A DNA stretch of 64,000 bases, from NCBI GenBank assembly GCA_014529385.2, contig CM043957.1, forward strand, positions 71,888,381 through 71,952,380, written 5' to 3'. The DNA comes from Adiantum capillus-veneris. Lineage: Eukaryota > Streptophyta > Polypodiopsida > Polypodiales > Pteridaceae. Shown here in pieces: positions 53,850 to 63,843 of this stretch. Within the stretch, counting starts at the first letter, position 1. Each line of letters opens with the position of its first letter. The notes beneath the pieces were generated by a model. That model was not told the DNA's origin and did not search any database. It saw nothing but the letters and a program-made list of their open reading frames with translations. Both the position numbers and the translations under genes were made by a program.

Positions 53850-54105
53850 CTGCAAAAACCATCTGTTAATTTTCACAAGTTGGACTAAGCCACACAAAGC
53901 ATGTTCTGCTTGTTTCCGACCCTAACATGAACACACATGCAAATGGAAAAGAAAAACACACTCAAAGACAAACTTGCAACACTATCAACACGTAAACCTG
54001 AGCACACGAGGTGTGATGATAGATGCTTTCTTGTTGAATTTGGAAGTACATCAGGTTAACATGATGTGCATCCTAAGACATATTGAGAAATGAGAAGTAG
54101 CATAC

Positions 54106-54177
54106 GTTTTCCTGGTTTGAACGTGCAGGCCTTTCCGCAACTTGGGCATTTGAAGCCATAGCCATAACCAGCAATCT
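54106..54177 (-). CDS. PTAC14: pTAC14 exon 2
   Basis: Twenty-four codons: RLLVMAMASNAQVAERPARS NQEN. Acceptor TTACTGCAG, donor AAC/GTATGC. It is poorly conserved, as expected for the transit-peptide to SET linker; it is supported by phase, splice sites and its position between exons 1 and 3. An internal ATG could serve as an alternative start. Confidence 0.75.
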
Positions 54178-54260
54178 CTGCAGTAAGAGAATGAACAAAG
54201 TGCAGAGAAAACATGAAAAATATTCAGAAGGAGTGTGGAAGCAGTAAACCCTCGCTGAAC

Positions 54261-54398
54261 CTGTCTTGGAAGAGGCGTGATGTTGCGGGTGATGGGCACC
54301 ACCCTCTTCATTCTAGCTACAGAAAGGACATGCTCTGTGTCTCCAGCGCCCACCAGACGATGCTGAGTGCTCGCCATTACGTTCATGCCTTGCCTCAT
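54261..54398 (-). CDS. PTAC14: pTAC14 exon 1, start codon and transit peptide
   Basis: It encodes MRQGMNVMASTQHRLVGAGD, TEHVLSVARMKRVVPITRNI, TPLPRQ. There are in-frame ATGs at 54,398, 54,386 and 54,377, and a TAG lies just upstream of the first, so the frame cannot extend further in this exon. Few acidic residues and many Ser/Thr/Arg suit a chloroplast transit peptide; the likely natural start is MAST at 54,377 by plant context (ATGGC). Donor CAG/GTTCAG. Confidence 0.78.
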
Positions 54399-54551
54399 CT
54401 ACTTCCTTACTATGAACGCTGGTTATTGAGCTCCATATCCTGTTTCAGTAAACGGTATTTATTTTGTAAATAATTGTATTAGCATAGGTAGTCAATGGTG
54501 ATTGTGTTATAGATTTGCATTGCTGTGTGTATATGTACTTGTGCTTCTAAA

Positions 54552-54612
54552 GTATATAGTCTCACCCAACCCAATCAGGTCTCACCCAACCCAATCAGCT
54601 GCTTTCTCCAAT
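54552..54612 (-). promoter_or_regulatory. Candidate pTAC14 core promoter: TATA box and three CCAAT boxes
   Basis: On the minus strand ACTATATACT (54,551-54,560) lies about 155-175 bp before the candidate ATGs. Upstream of it are three CCAAT boxes on the plus strand at 54,571-54,575, 54,591-54,595 and 54,608-54,612. The first two are within an exact 20-bp tandem duplication (54,559-54,578, 54,579-54,598). Spacing is compatible with a CCAAT/TATA promoter; transcription start is not known. Confidence 0.5.
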
Positions 54613-54783
54613 CGCCATTTCTACATAGTATTGATGACGAGTCCATACCAAAATAGAACAACTCTAGCTAGAGCATATCACGAGGCCAGTATGTTGCCGC
54701 AATCTTGGCAGCACGACAAATTATGGGGTATCTAGTGAGATACCCTCAAAAAAGTGAAGCGAAACGTGACTGAAAATGACATG

Positions 54784-54785
<2 letters not shown>

Positions 54786-54829
<44 letters not shown>
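54786..54829 (+). repeat. (GA)n tract, 44 bp
   Basis: Pure dinucleotide repeat about 390-430 bp upstream of the pTAC14 start; CT on the sense strand. Confidence 0.97.
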
Positions 54830-54834
<5 letters not shown>

Positions 54835-54907
54835 GGGGAGACAAGCCACGTGTGAGAACGTCGTTGATGCGAAGGATAATTTTTGCGCGTAGCTTCAGGA
54901 TGGCGCG

Positions 54908-54909
<2 letters not shown>

Positions 54910-54951
<42 letters not shown>
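54910..54951 (+). repeat. (GA)n tract, 42 bp
   Basis: Second pure GA tract, about 80 bp from the first, same orientation. Confidence 0.97.
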
Positions 54952-54952
<1 letters not shown>

Positions 54953-55273
54953 GCGGGCGGGAGTGGAATGCAGGGTCGGCGCAAGGATGTATAGTTGCAG
55001 CGCAGCCAGTGGTAGTCGAGGTGAGCTGCAAGCAGAACGAAACGATTGCAAAGGCGTGGTACTCAGGGGCTGAGTCGCTCTCGGTCTCCCATCTCCCTGC
55101 GGCAGGTTGCAGGTCAAATGCAGGGTAGCTCTCAGCATAAGTGTGCAGGGAAAGAAGGTTGTCATCTGCCGATTGGAACCAGGACAGAGAGGGAGATGGC
55201 GTTGTGCAGGGCATTGGGGAGAAGTTCGCAACAGACAGAGAGGCCAATGCGTTTTATTTTCACACGCCAATGC

Positions 55274-55274
<1 letters not shown>

Positions 55275-55365
<91 letters not shown>
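55275..55365 (+). repeat. (TC)n tract, 91 bp
   Basis: Longest pure dinucleotide run in the window; opposite orientation to the two GA tracts upstream, so it can pair with them as an inverted repeat. Confidence 0.97.
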
Positions 55366-55369
<4 letters not shown>

Positions 55370-56339
55370 AGGTGACGGGACACAACAGGGAAGGCTACGA
55401 TGACAAGGGGTTGGCCTGCGAGGAGAAGGGTGTCGTGGACGAAGCGATGGAGCATCTCTCGTTGCATCTAAGTGACGGAGGATGCGAGCTATCTGCTGAT
55501 GTGGGAGGCAGCCAGGGACGAATCTGCGGATCGCAAGGCTGCTAGGCATTGTGCAAGAGGCACAGACGGCAGGCAGAGGAAGAGGAGCACACAAGGCAGC
55601 GTATTTTGCAGTGTGCCTCTGTGGCGAACCCCGAGGGGTGACAAGCAAAGGGGGACGTTGCTCCACGATCCAGCGTGTGCATCAACTCCATCCGAGAGGC
55701 TACTGTCGGAAGTTAAAGTATTGAAGGAATCTCCTTAACAAATTAATTAATGAAAGTCAATTTAGACCGCGTAGGCGTGCCCAATTTTGGATTCAATAGT
55801 TTTGAGGGAATCATTGGGAGATGCCATTTGCAAAACTAAAGCAAAAGGATTAGAGTGGGAAAGGAAAGGGACGTTTTTTAAAATTTTAGGCCAGTAGGTA
55901 CTAGGTAGCAACCCATTCCATTTCTATCAGAATCTAGTGAGATCCTTGGGCGATGGGAAAAGGGAAAGACTTTGTGTGGAAAAGGGAAAGATTTTTATTT
56001 CTTTAATTGGAAAGGTACTAAGGATTGAAATGTGCTTCAGTGTTAAGGAAGCGCAGATATTTTGCCTGTGTCTCTGAGTTTCGACGTATGCAGATGGGGA
56101 CACGACAGCAGGTGAGTCAGTGCAGGCCTGGCATCCTGTGTGTGTGTGTGAGAGAGAGAGAGCGTGCGTGGAAACAGTAATAGGTACAAAGGGTGCATGG
56201 GGCTATTGCTCGAGCAACAGCATGCAGGAAGCGCGCAGAGGTGGATCATGGGGCTCTGGAGCGAGTGGCAGAACGTGAGGAGCACAGCTAGAATCATGAG
56301 CAGGGCAGAAGACAAAGTTGTGGAACATGAAGAGTTGGG

Positions 56340-56341
<2 letters not shown>
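55366..56341. other. Upstream region of pTAC14, no gene found
   Basis: GC-richer to about 55,735 then AT-rich. A short (TG)n(AG)n tract is at 56,127-56,162. Long frames here are readings of dinucleotide repeats. Confidence 0.6.

Positions 56342-56405
<64 letters not shown>
56342..56405 (+). repeat. (TC)n tract, 64 bp
   Basis: Pure dinucleotide repeat. Flanked by CAAACAGAGCTC direct repeats about 70 bp downstream (56,471 and 56,492). Confidence 0.97.
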
Positions 56406-56408
<3 letters not shown>

Positions 56409-57120
56409 AGAAATGGACCATTGCTATGGGGTTGCAAGTGGCCATGCGCGTCCGCGCATGGTGCTCGATGCAAACAGAGCTCAAGAGTATGCAAACAGAG
56501 CTCTGTGGGGACAACGAAGTGTTGAGAGCTTGGGACGTGCAGAGGCGTTGTCTGTAGCAGGAGAGGGAATTGAGGTTGTCGCATAGCGGGATACGGCATG
56601 GAGGTGCTGGACACAGGCAGATGCAAGTGTTGAGGGCCGGCGACGGCATAGGGTGAATTTGACAGGGAGGGGACGACAAAGCGAACGGAGGTCGCAGAGG
56701 GGGCAACAGATTCGAAGATGGCGTTTAATTTTTGGCATCTTTGTGAGATTCCATCTAATAAGTCGCCCTGACCGAGTAAGTGACTCTTTTGTAGGTATTA
56801 TAGTAGTATGCCTAAAGGAAGGTTACCTAGGTATGTGGCCAACATCAATATTTAGAACAATTCCACAAACAATGTTAGCCATATATTTAACCACAAATAT
56901 GATTTAATAAAACTAGACTTTTTCGTTCACCAAAATGTGATTATAAGTGTGATCGACATACTTAGTGCAGAATATTCGGCTCACTAAAATGCGGTTATAA
57001 GTGAGATTGAGGTACCACACGCCCCCAAAATTATTGTTTGTGGAATTCTTCTAAATATTTTGTGTTATGAGAATAAGTTTTGTAAAATATGGATCCAATC
57101 CTTCTTTAAATCTTTCTTAT
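56406..57120. other. No gene recognised
   Basis: Two related motifs, TGTGATTATAAGTGTGAT and TGCGGTTATAAGTGAGAT, occur at about 56,936 and 56,991, each near a TTCACCAAAA or CTCACTAAAA. Otherwise nothing supportable. Confidence 0.5.
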
Positions 57121-57149
57121 TACCTTCTTTCTAGCAAGGTTATATCTAC

Positions 57150-57151
57150 TT

Positions 57152-57186
<35 letters not shown>

Positions 57187-58055
57187 TGTGAAATAGGGAA
57201 AGGGGTCAACAAAAGTGCCCTGGAACATTAAGGAGTTCCTATGATGCCAGATGGCCCACATAGTCCAAAATCTGACCCAGGTGAAGAAGACCGCAAACTG
57301 AGATTGTGGTGACCGAAGCACCCCAAAAAGCCAAAATCGTCTGTGAAAAGAGCCGGAAGGAAAACGTAGTCGAAGAGCAGCCGACACTTGCCGAATGAAG
57401 GCTCTGGAGTGACGACAACACCACAACAAGTGTGGCATGGTCTCCTCAACTTCAAGGCATCTGAGGCAGCGGGAAGGCGCAATATGCCGAGCATGCAACA
57501 CACTGCCAACAGGTAGAGCTCCCACCAAGCACCACCACAAGAAAACATGTTCCTTCAAAGGCAGATGACTCTGCCAAATGCGAGACAATGCGTGTTGCCA
57601 CCACCAGGGAGACTCGGAAAGCGACCACAACTGATTACCCCGATGCACAATCCATACATCAGACTGAAGGATGGCATAGACATTGGCAGCTGAGATGCAA
57701 TCCATTTAGTAGTAGCCGGATTCCAATCAAAGAAGCGAGAGTCTTCATCCAGTGGAGGAATGGGCGAATGAGCAGCAAGCATGTTTTGAATCTCCCACCA
57801 GAGAGGAGAATAGTGAAGACCTAACCGAAAGCGGGAGACGGCATCAGCAAAAGAAAGAACATAACCCGAGTCATCAACCACCTGATACACCTGACAGATT
57901 CCTTTTTGGGAAAGAAAATACGCTTGGCGAGGAGACCGTTGAACCAAAGTTGAAGCAAAAACCCTGCTCCAATGCAGACTCTCCAAGCGAAGAGAGTTAG
58001 CCCCAGAGGATTGTCGACCATCCCGTATATCACGCCACAAACAAAAAGTTGGCTA
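57150..58055 (-). pseudogene. LINE C-terminal part with zf-RVT-type region
   Basis: Reads WRDIRDGRQSSGANSLRLES, VVDDSGYVLSFADAVSRFRL, then DVWIVHRGNQLWSLSESPWW, IWQSHLPLKEHVFLWWCLVG and RHIAPSRCLRCLEVEETMPH with LLWCCRHSRAFIRQVSAALR. W-x-x-x-L-P-x-K-x-x-x-F-x-W ... C-x-x-C ... E-x-x-x-H-L-L-x-x-C is the reverse-transcriptase zinc-binding region. Frames overlap around 57,600 (shift). The copy is truncated upstream and ends in a (TC)n(AC)n tail. Confidence 0.85.
57154..57186 (-). repeat. Compound (TC)n(AC)n microsatellite at LINE 3' end
   Basis: On the minus strand CACTCTCTCTCTC then (AC)n end the LINE and run into AAGTAGATATAAC. Confidence 0.9.
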
Positions 58056-58633
58056 TTGGCAAGCTTATGACATTGGATGCTTGTAGTAGCAAGAATATAA
58101 AGAGTTCTAAACTAAGATCCATGAGCTACAACAAGAGCTCCTTTCAAGACCCCGTAAAAACTATCACCAAAAGTGACATGATGCATTAACATCATTTAAT
58201 TGTCTCATAGGGATAAGCAAACTCTTTATATGTTTCAAAATATGTTTCACATTCATGAGAGTAAATGGAGAATTATTAGCAAACTTTGAATGCACTTGAC
58301 CAACTCCACCCATGCCCCCAATCGCACAATCCTTCATATAAGCACCATAAGTAGAAAACTACTCATAATGTAGAGCCACTTGACATGATGCTCTTTATTC
58401 TATTATCCAATTTTTAATAAAGGCACAACAAGTCTTGGCAATCAAGAAAATGTTCTCAAAGCCAAAGATAAATAGCACATCATCATCGTCTCCAAATTCA
58501 ATAATTTAAATAAAAATTTCCTCTATTTTCATGCCAATTTTCTTCTCTTATCTTTCCCTTATTCTGCTCCTTACAAGTCTTTAGGGTTTTTTTTCCACTC
58601 ATAATAATCCTTGTTCATATGGAATTTCTTACT
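58056..58633. other. AT-rich, no gene recognised
   Basis: Nothing coding. It is on the upstream side of a copia gag and may be its neighbouring sequence. Confidence 0.5.
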
Positions 58634-59101
58634 TTAGTGAAAGCATTCAACGTTCTCGCAAGTACAAGACTTTCTTGTTGACTTACCTCTCTTGAGACAA
58701 ATTTCTTGAAATAAAGCCTCCTCTAAACAAAAATGCCTTGCCAACTTTAGAGTTTCCAGCATTTGTATGATGCATATCTTGAGTGAGTAAAGAATTAGCA
58801 TTATCTCTCCAACATCTATGGTATTACTACTAGTTGTCATTTTGAAAGTCTCTAAACTCTTCAACAAGGTGGTGGTACACAAAAACATTTCTTTAAATGG
58901 AACTATAATTGAAGCCCATTGTGCTTGTAACTCACAAATGCTTGCATTAAATTTATTCAAGTGATTTAAGGCCACAAGCTCTTTAGCCAACATGACTTGA
59001 GATGTAGCACAAATCTTCTCATTAAGATTATAGAGCTTTTGGCATATAACATAAGCGCCACCATCTCTATCCTTGATAGTGACATAAATCAAATCTAACA
59101 A
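58634..59101 (-). pseudogene. Copia Gag fragment
   Basis: An open minus frame of about 155 codons: DGGAYVICQKLYNLNEKICA, LAKELVALNHLNKFNASICE, LQAQWASIIVPFKEMFLCTT, LLKSLETFKMTTSS. The order matches copia Gag (family: L-x-x-L-K-M ... H-L-x-x-F-x-x-L-x-x-Q-L ... L-L-x-S-L-P-x-x-W). It is truncated at both ends; RT is not present. Confidence 0.72.
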
Positions 59102-59399
59102 AAGAAAGTCTAGTAATAGGCTTCATGATCTCATATAGCTCATCTCAATGATGAGATATAAGAAGTCTTTTTGTGTTACTCTGTGTCATTGTTTATCAAA
59201 TGATGATAATAATTTAGTTGTGCTGGATGATTCCTCACTGCCACATACTTCTCCTCCTTCTCTTGCTTCTCCTTTGTCACCAAAACAACAAAAATATTGA
59301 TAGTAAATCATAGGAAACTTTCGTTGAATACAAAGATGTGTTTTTAGTAGATTGACCCCTTGGTTATCATCGACACGTTTTGTGCAACATGACATCGAT
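59102..59399. other. Junction between copia and gypsy fragments
   Basis: No coding frame is supported. Gypsy Gag/protease sequence expected upstream of RT is absent or unrecognisable. Confidence 0.4.
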
Positions 59400-60200
59400 G
59401 TGGTTGCAAATAGTAAGCCCATTAGTAAACCACTCTACAAAATGAGCCATTCGGAGGCTATTGAGGTGGAATGTTAGCTTGCCAACTACCTCAATAGAGG
59501 ATTTATTGAGCCTAGTTCTTCACCATAGGCATCTCCCAATCTGCTGGTGAAGAAAAAGGATGGTAGCATGCGCATGTGTGTAAATTATCATGGCTTGAAT
59601 ACGATTACTACTAAGAATAAGTATCCCTTGCCAATGGTGGATGAGTTGTTTGATAAACTCACCCATGTCCCTATTTTTACAACATGCACCTATTTTTACA
59701 AAAATAGATCTCCGGTCATGGTATCATCAAGTGAGACTTCGGCTTGTTGATACACGTAGAACTGCTTTCCAAAAAAGGTTTGGACATTATGAGTTCTTGT
59801 TTTGTGCCTTTTGGCTTAATCAATGCCCCAGCTACTTTCATGACGCTCTTGGATAGTGTTTTGAAACCATATATGGGCAAGTTGGTCATGTTTTTCTCGA
59901 TGACATAGTGACATAGAGCCCTTATGACATTTGAAACAGGTGTTTGATTTTCTACGACAACACAAATTATATTCATGTGTGATTTTCTACAAGTAAAAAT
60001 TCACTATTTTGAACATCTAATTTCAATAGTAGGCCTATATATGGATCAATCCAAAGTGGATGCCACTTGTAATTGGTCTTCTCTAAAAGAAATTGGGAGA
60101 GCTCCAACTTTTCTTGGGATATGCAGGTTTTTATTGTAGGTCCGTTAAAAACTATGCCAAAATTCTGGTTCCTATGATAGACCAACTAAAAGCCAAGAGC
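59400..60200 (+). pseudogene. Gypsy reverse transcriptase (fifth copy)
   Basis: Blocks: RGFIEPSSSP, stop, ASPNLLVKKKDGSMRMCVNY, KYPLPMVDELFDKL, TKIDLRSWYHQVRLRLVDTR, FGHYEFLFCAFWLNQ and VGHVFLDDIVT with the catalytic F-L-D-D intact. A micro-duplication of about 17 bp (ACCTATTTTTACAA-like) near 59,670-59,702 shifts the frame just before TKIDLRS. Different family from the nested chromoviruses. Confidence 0.85.
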
Positions 60201-60690
60201 AAATCATTTCATTAGGGAGAAGCTCAAGAGAAAATCTTCGATGTACTTAAGGCCGCTCTAACTACTACACCCATCTTAGCTATTATGGATCCAATGAAAC
60301 CTTTGTGCTCGAGATAAATGCTAGTAATCAAGCTATTGGAGCCATTCTTGTGCAAGAAGAAAGGCCAATTGCATTCAAAAGCAAAAAAAAGTTGATTTAA
60401 AATAGTGAAACTATTCTGCTTATGGAAGAGAAGTCTATGCAATAGTATCTGCTTTGAAAGCATGGCGGCATTATTTATGGTGTGCAATTTGAACTAGTGT
60501 TTGACCATGAAAGTCTAACATGTTTTACACAACAATTTAACTTGAAGGGTCGAAAGGCCAAGTGGACTGAGATTCTTCAGGAGTATGATGCGAAGCTTTG
60601 GTATTGTAAAGGATGATACAATGTGGTAGTTCATGCTCTTAGTAGAATGCCTGAGATCAACCCTCTTATGTTCACAAAACATAAAAAGTG
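60201..60690 (+). pseudogene. Gypsy RNase H
   Basis: Visible in shifted frames: LEINASNQAIGAILVQEERP-like, YGREVYAIVSALKAWRHY-like and NVVVHALSRMPEINPL. Order and content match gypsy RNase H between RT and integrase. Confidence 0.75.
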
Positions 60691-62155
60691 AGTTTTTGGA
60701 GACTTTGTAGAGTACATATGAGCATGATCATGCATACTCCTAGGTGTGGAGTCATGTAAAAAAGAGGGATCCTTCTCACCCAATGCTAACAATGCATCTA
60801 CTTCCTCCACTCCTGGTTCTCCTCTTTTGATTGATGAGCTGACTATATGGAAGAAATGTTCCATTGATGATGGGTTCCTACTCCACAAGGGGAGAGTTTG
60901 TGTACCGATAGATACAGAAATTTGGCGCCTAATTCTTTATGGATGTCATGATAGTCCAAGTGCAGGGCACCCACGTATAAAAAAGACTTCTACACTCGTA
61001 CGACTCTACTAGCTAGGCTTACATGCGGGTGTTAAAGACTATGTCTTGCATAGCCAAAAATGTCAAGTTAATAAAGTAGCACGTTGAAGGCAAGGCATCT
61101 CTTACATCCTTTTGAGGTTTCCAATGGTAAAGGGGTGAGTATCTTTATGGATGGGTTGACAACCACCATACAAGGTCATGACTAGGTATGGATGATTATA
61201 GACATGTTGACTAAACTTTGTAAGTTTATTCCAACCAAGTCTACTATTAAAACTCCATAGTTAGCCAAGTTGTTTGTAGATAGTTTGTATAGGTTATATA
61301 GATTGTCTAGTAGCATTGTGAGTGATCGTGATCCCAAGTTTTACAATAACTTTTGACGGGTTGTGTTTAACGGTTGGGAACACAACTCTATATCAATATT
61401 GCTGATCACACAGAGAGGGATGGACATACTGAACGTGTTAATCAAGTGTTAGAGGATATGGTAAGAGCATATGTTAGCAAGAAGCAATCCGATTGGAAAG
61501 ATTATCTCCCTCTTTTGGATTTCACTTATAATACTGCAAACCATGTTACAATTAGGATTAATACCTTCGTGCTTATGTATGGTTTTCAACCTAGGTCACC
61601 AGTTACAATGGGGTTGGCTATTGAGAAAATTTAGCAAGTTAAGGACTTTATCCAACAAGACCATATGGATATGCTGAAAATTGCTTGTCAAAATGTTTGA
61701 CAAGCACAAGATAGTTATAAGAAGTATGCTAATGAGAAATGTCAGCAAGTCACCTTCATGGAAGGTGAAGAGATCTTCTTGCGTGTTCCAAAGCATTCAT
61801 AAATTCAAAAAGCTGGTCTTACACCTAAGTTTTCTCCTAGGTATTGTGGTCCATTCAAACACTCAATGACATAGAGATATGGACTACAAACTTTATTTAC
61901 ATGTGCACTCTTGTATTCATTTGGTTTATCATGTAAGTCGTTTATGTAAATCATTTATCATCGAGTTTTTCATGTCAGTCGTCTACGTAAATTTGCATAG
62001 GGATGACAATGTAATCAATCATCAAGTTTTGGTAGATTTTATTGAACCTCCAACCCAATCGTATGGACGCGAGAGCATTTCCTGGCAACGTGTCCATACC
62101 TTCCCTGTCCGTTGGGGTTCTACAAACTACTCCAGCCTTGAACTAGCATAACTTC
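60691..62155 (+). pseudogene. Gypsy integrase
   Basis: The zinc-binding portion reads RLILYGCHDSPSAGHPRIKK and SQKCQVNK; the second cysteine of the C-C pair is not seen. Core: MDGLTTTIQGHD-like near 61,145, SIVSDRDPKF near 61,315, DGHTERVNQVLEDMVRAYVS, WKDYLPLLDFTYNTANHVTI. The C-terminal part is HLVYHVSRLCKS and VLVDFIEPPTQ. Many frameshifts. Confidence 0.8.
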
Positions 62156-62599
62156 CACACCATGGCTCAATTTGAGGAGCCATTTGGAGCCTGGTTTCTA
62201 GAGAGTCTCGAGCACTACATCTTAGGGCATATTCCTTACACTTCATACACCGTTACCTGTGAACCTATTTGCCCCCCTTTGGAGCCCTCCTGGCCTAAAA
62301 AACCCCATTAAGCATACACTTTTGTAATCACCTGTCTGCCCAAGCCTTCCACCTTTGCCTTAGCCCTTTGTCATGCACTTGTATGCACCCATGGCACTAC
62401 ATAGCACACTTTTCAGGTCAGATCAACTTTGGCTGCACCATCAGTGACTATCATGATTTACGAAATCTTCATCATGTGCATCATCAAGCATTAATTGAAA
62501 GATCGACCTGAAGAAGGTGCCACTTAACAACCGTGTTCTTAATAAGAAATACCCCACTTCTTGTTCAAGGACTAAAACACTTCTACAAGAGGGGAATAA
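62156..62599 (+). other. Gypsy 3' UTR and PPT
   Basis: Non-coding, ending CTACAAGAGGGGAATAA directly before an LTR start. No GTAATC-type hairpin is present. Confidence 0.65.
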
Positions 62600-63830
62600 T
62601 GTGAGGCCAAGGGTCGAGCATGGCCAGCGGGGAACCAATCTGGGGGCTTGTCTATATGAATAGACATGGATGGATGCGGGGAGCACAAGGTTCCCTCACT
62701 CTAGGTCTCTCAAGTAAACTCCCAAGGGGCTATATCTTATTTAAGTTATGCCTTTGTCAAGGGAATTTGTGGTTTTTTTTGTGTTCTTGGAGTAAAGGTT
62801 TTACACTTTTGGGTGGCATAGAGGTTCATAACTTTCTTCGTTGCCCAACAACACCTACACCCACATGAATATGCACACACATTAAAAAACTCTTAAAGAA
62901 CTGTATCCATAGAGACATGTATGCATACACGCAAATCTACGCACTTCCTACACAGGAAGAACAAGACCAAAACAACATTCAATGATGGAATATAAGCATC
63001 CCAAGCTAGTACCTGGGTGCTTATCGAAACACAACGACAACTATGCAATGACCATCGGATGTGGCGCACTCCCATGAAGGCCCAAAAGGCACTCAAGGCA
63101 ACTAGAACCATCTATCCACCTCTATATCTTAAATTTCACTTTATATTCTCTCACTAGCCGTTGTGGCCATTGGCAGGGCTAGGAGTGTCTTCTACGACTT
63201 GGCACCACATGGATTCTTGCCATGAGAGGCCAAAGTGGTGGGTAGGAGGCTTCGTCATCACAACACCATCAACATTGAATATATTAATTATAATTTGCAA
63301 ATAACCCAACACTAATTAGACCTCTCCACTCTTATATAAGGAGGCCTCTTCACACTCAAAGGATCCATTATGCATGGGACAATATATTGAGACATCACAC
63401 ATAAACACAATCTTTAAAACTCTTAGAAATATGACTCGTGTATGACTTATGACTCAACAAGGTTGGGGAGATCCATGGTACAAATTGACGCATCACATCT
63501 AGGGGACACTTTGGTAGTGAGCACTTTCGGAAGCTAGGTCAATGGAGCACTATGGCATGCATGATAAACAACACTAGAGAAGGCAACAATTGGACTTGGC
63601 ATAAGGCACCGCATGCACGAAGTTCACAATTAGTATGGGCAAGGAGTATACCATGCATCCTCTCCTCATCTACACATTGTCAGGACATCGGCAAGGCCGG
63701 ACTAGACAAGGGCAGGGCCGGGCTAGGCGGTGTGGAAAGGGAGTCCAACTAGGGCAAAGGGCCAGGGGCTTTGCTATATAATGGGTGGTTGGGTGGTGGA
63801 CTCTCAAGCTCTAGCTTCCCTTGTCTTACA
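62600..63830 (+). repeat. Complete gypsy LTR (1,231 bp) flanked by PPT and PBS
   Basis: It starts TGTGAGGCCAAGGG after a PPT and ends CTTGTCTTACA before a PBS. A TATA box GCTATATAATGG is at about 63,771. It is the 3' LTR of the element to the left and the 5' LTR of a copy running out of the window on the right, as in a tandem pair sharing an LTR. Confidence 0.8.
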
Positions 63831-63831
63831 C

Positions 63832-63843
63832 TGGTATCAGAGC
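63832..63843 (+). promoter_or_regulatory. PBS, tRNA-iMet type
   Basis: TGGTATCAGAGC one base after the LTR. It marks the beginning of an element continuing past 64,000. Confidence 0.9.

Larger units (their letters stand above)
22325..54398 (-). other. PTAC14: pTAC14/PAP7 gene locus, 5' seven exons (3' end not in view)
   Basis: Seven exons on the minus strand join in a single open frame of about 281 codons, every intron starting GT and ending AG and all visible junctions in phase 0 until the last (phase 1). The product is the N-terminal transit region and the first part of the SET domain of pTAC14 (PAP7), a chloroplast protein needed for plastid-encoded RNA polymerase activity in Arabidopsis. 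Introns: 83, 256, 18,547, 11,346, 649 and 349 bp, then one of unknown length. No exon with the SET motif N-H-S or the C-terminal Rubisco-methyltransferase-like substrate-binding part was found further left. Match is from memory of the Arabidopsis protein, not from a search. Confidence 0.85.

Noticed and set aside
54106-54177. Zinc-ribbon exon reading FKCPSCGKACTFK
   Set aside because: This alternative frame looks like CxxC, but the phase set by exon 1 and exon 3 gives RLLVMAMASNAQ..., and no second CxxC pair is present.
21400-56600. Long frames made of Ser-Leu, Arg-Glu or His-Thr repeats (around 21.4, 48.3, 54.8-55.4 and 56.3 kb)
   Set aside because: They are translations of GA/CT/CA dinucleotide tracts and are open in several frames on both strands; no other coding evidence.
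4826-63843. tRNA genes suggested by TGGTATCAGAGC matches
   Set aside because: Every match abuts an LTR end and is a primer binding site; no cloverleaf sequence surrounds them.
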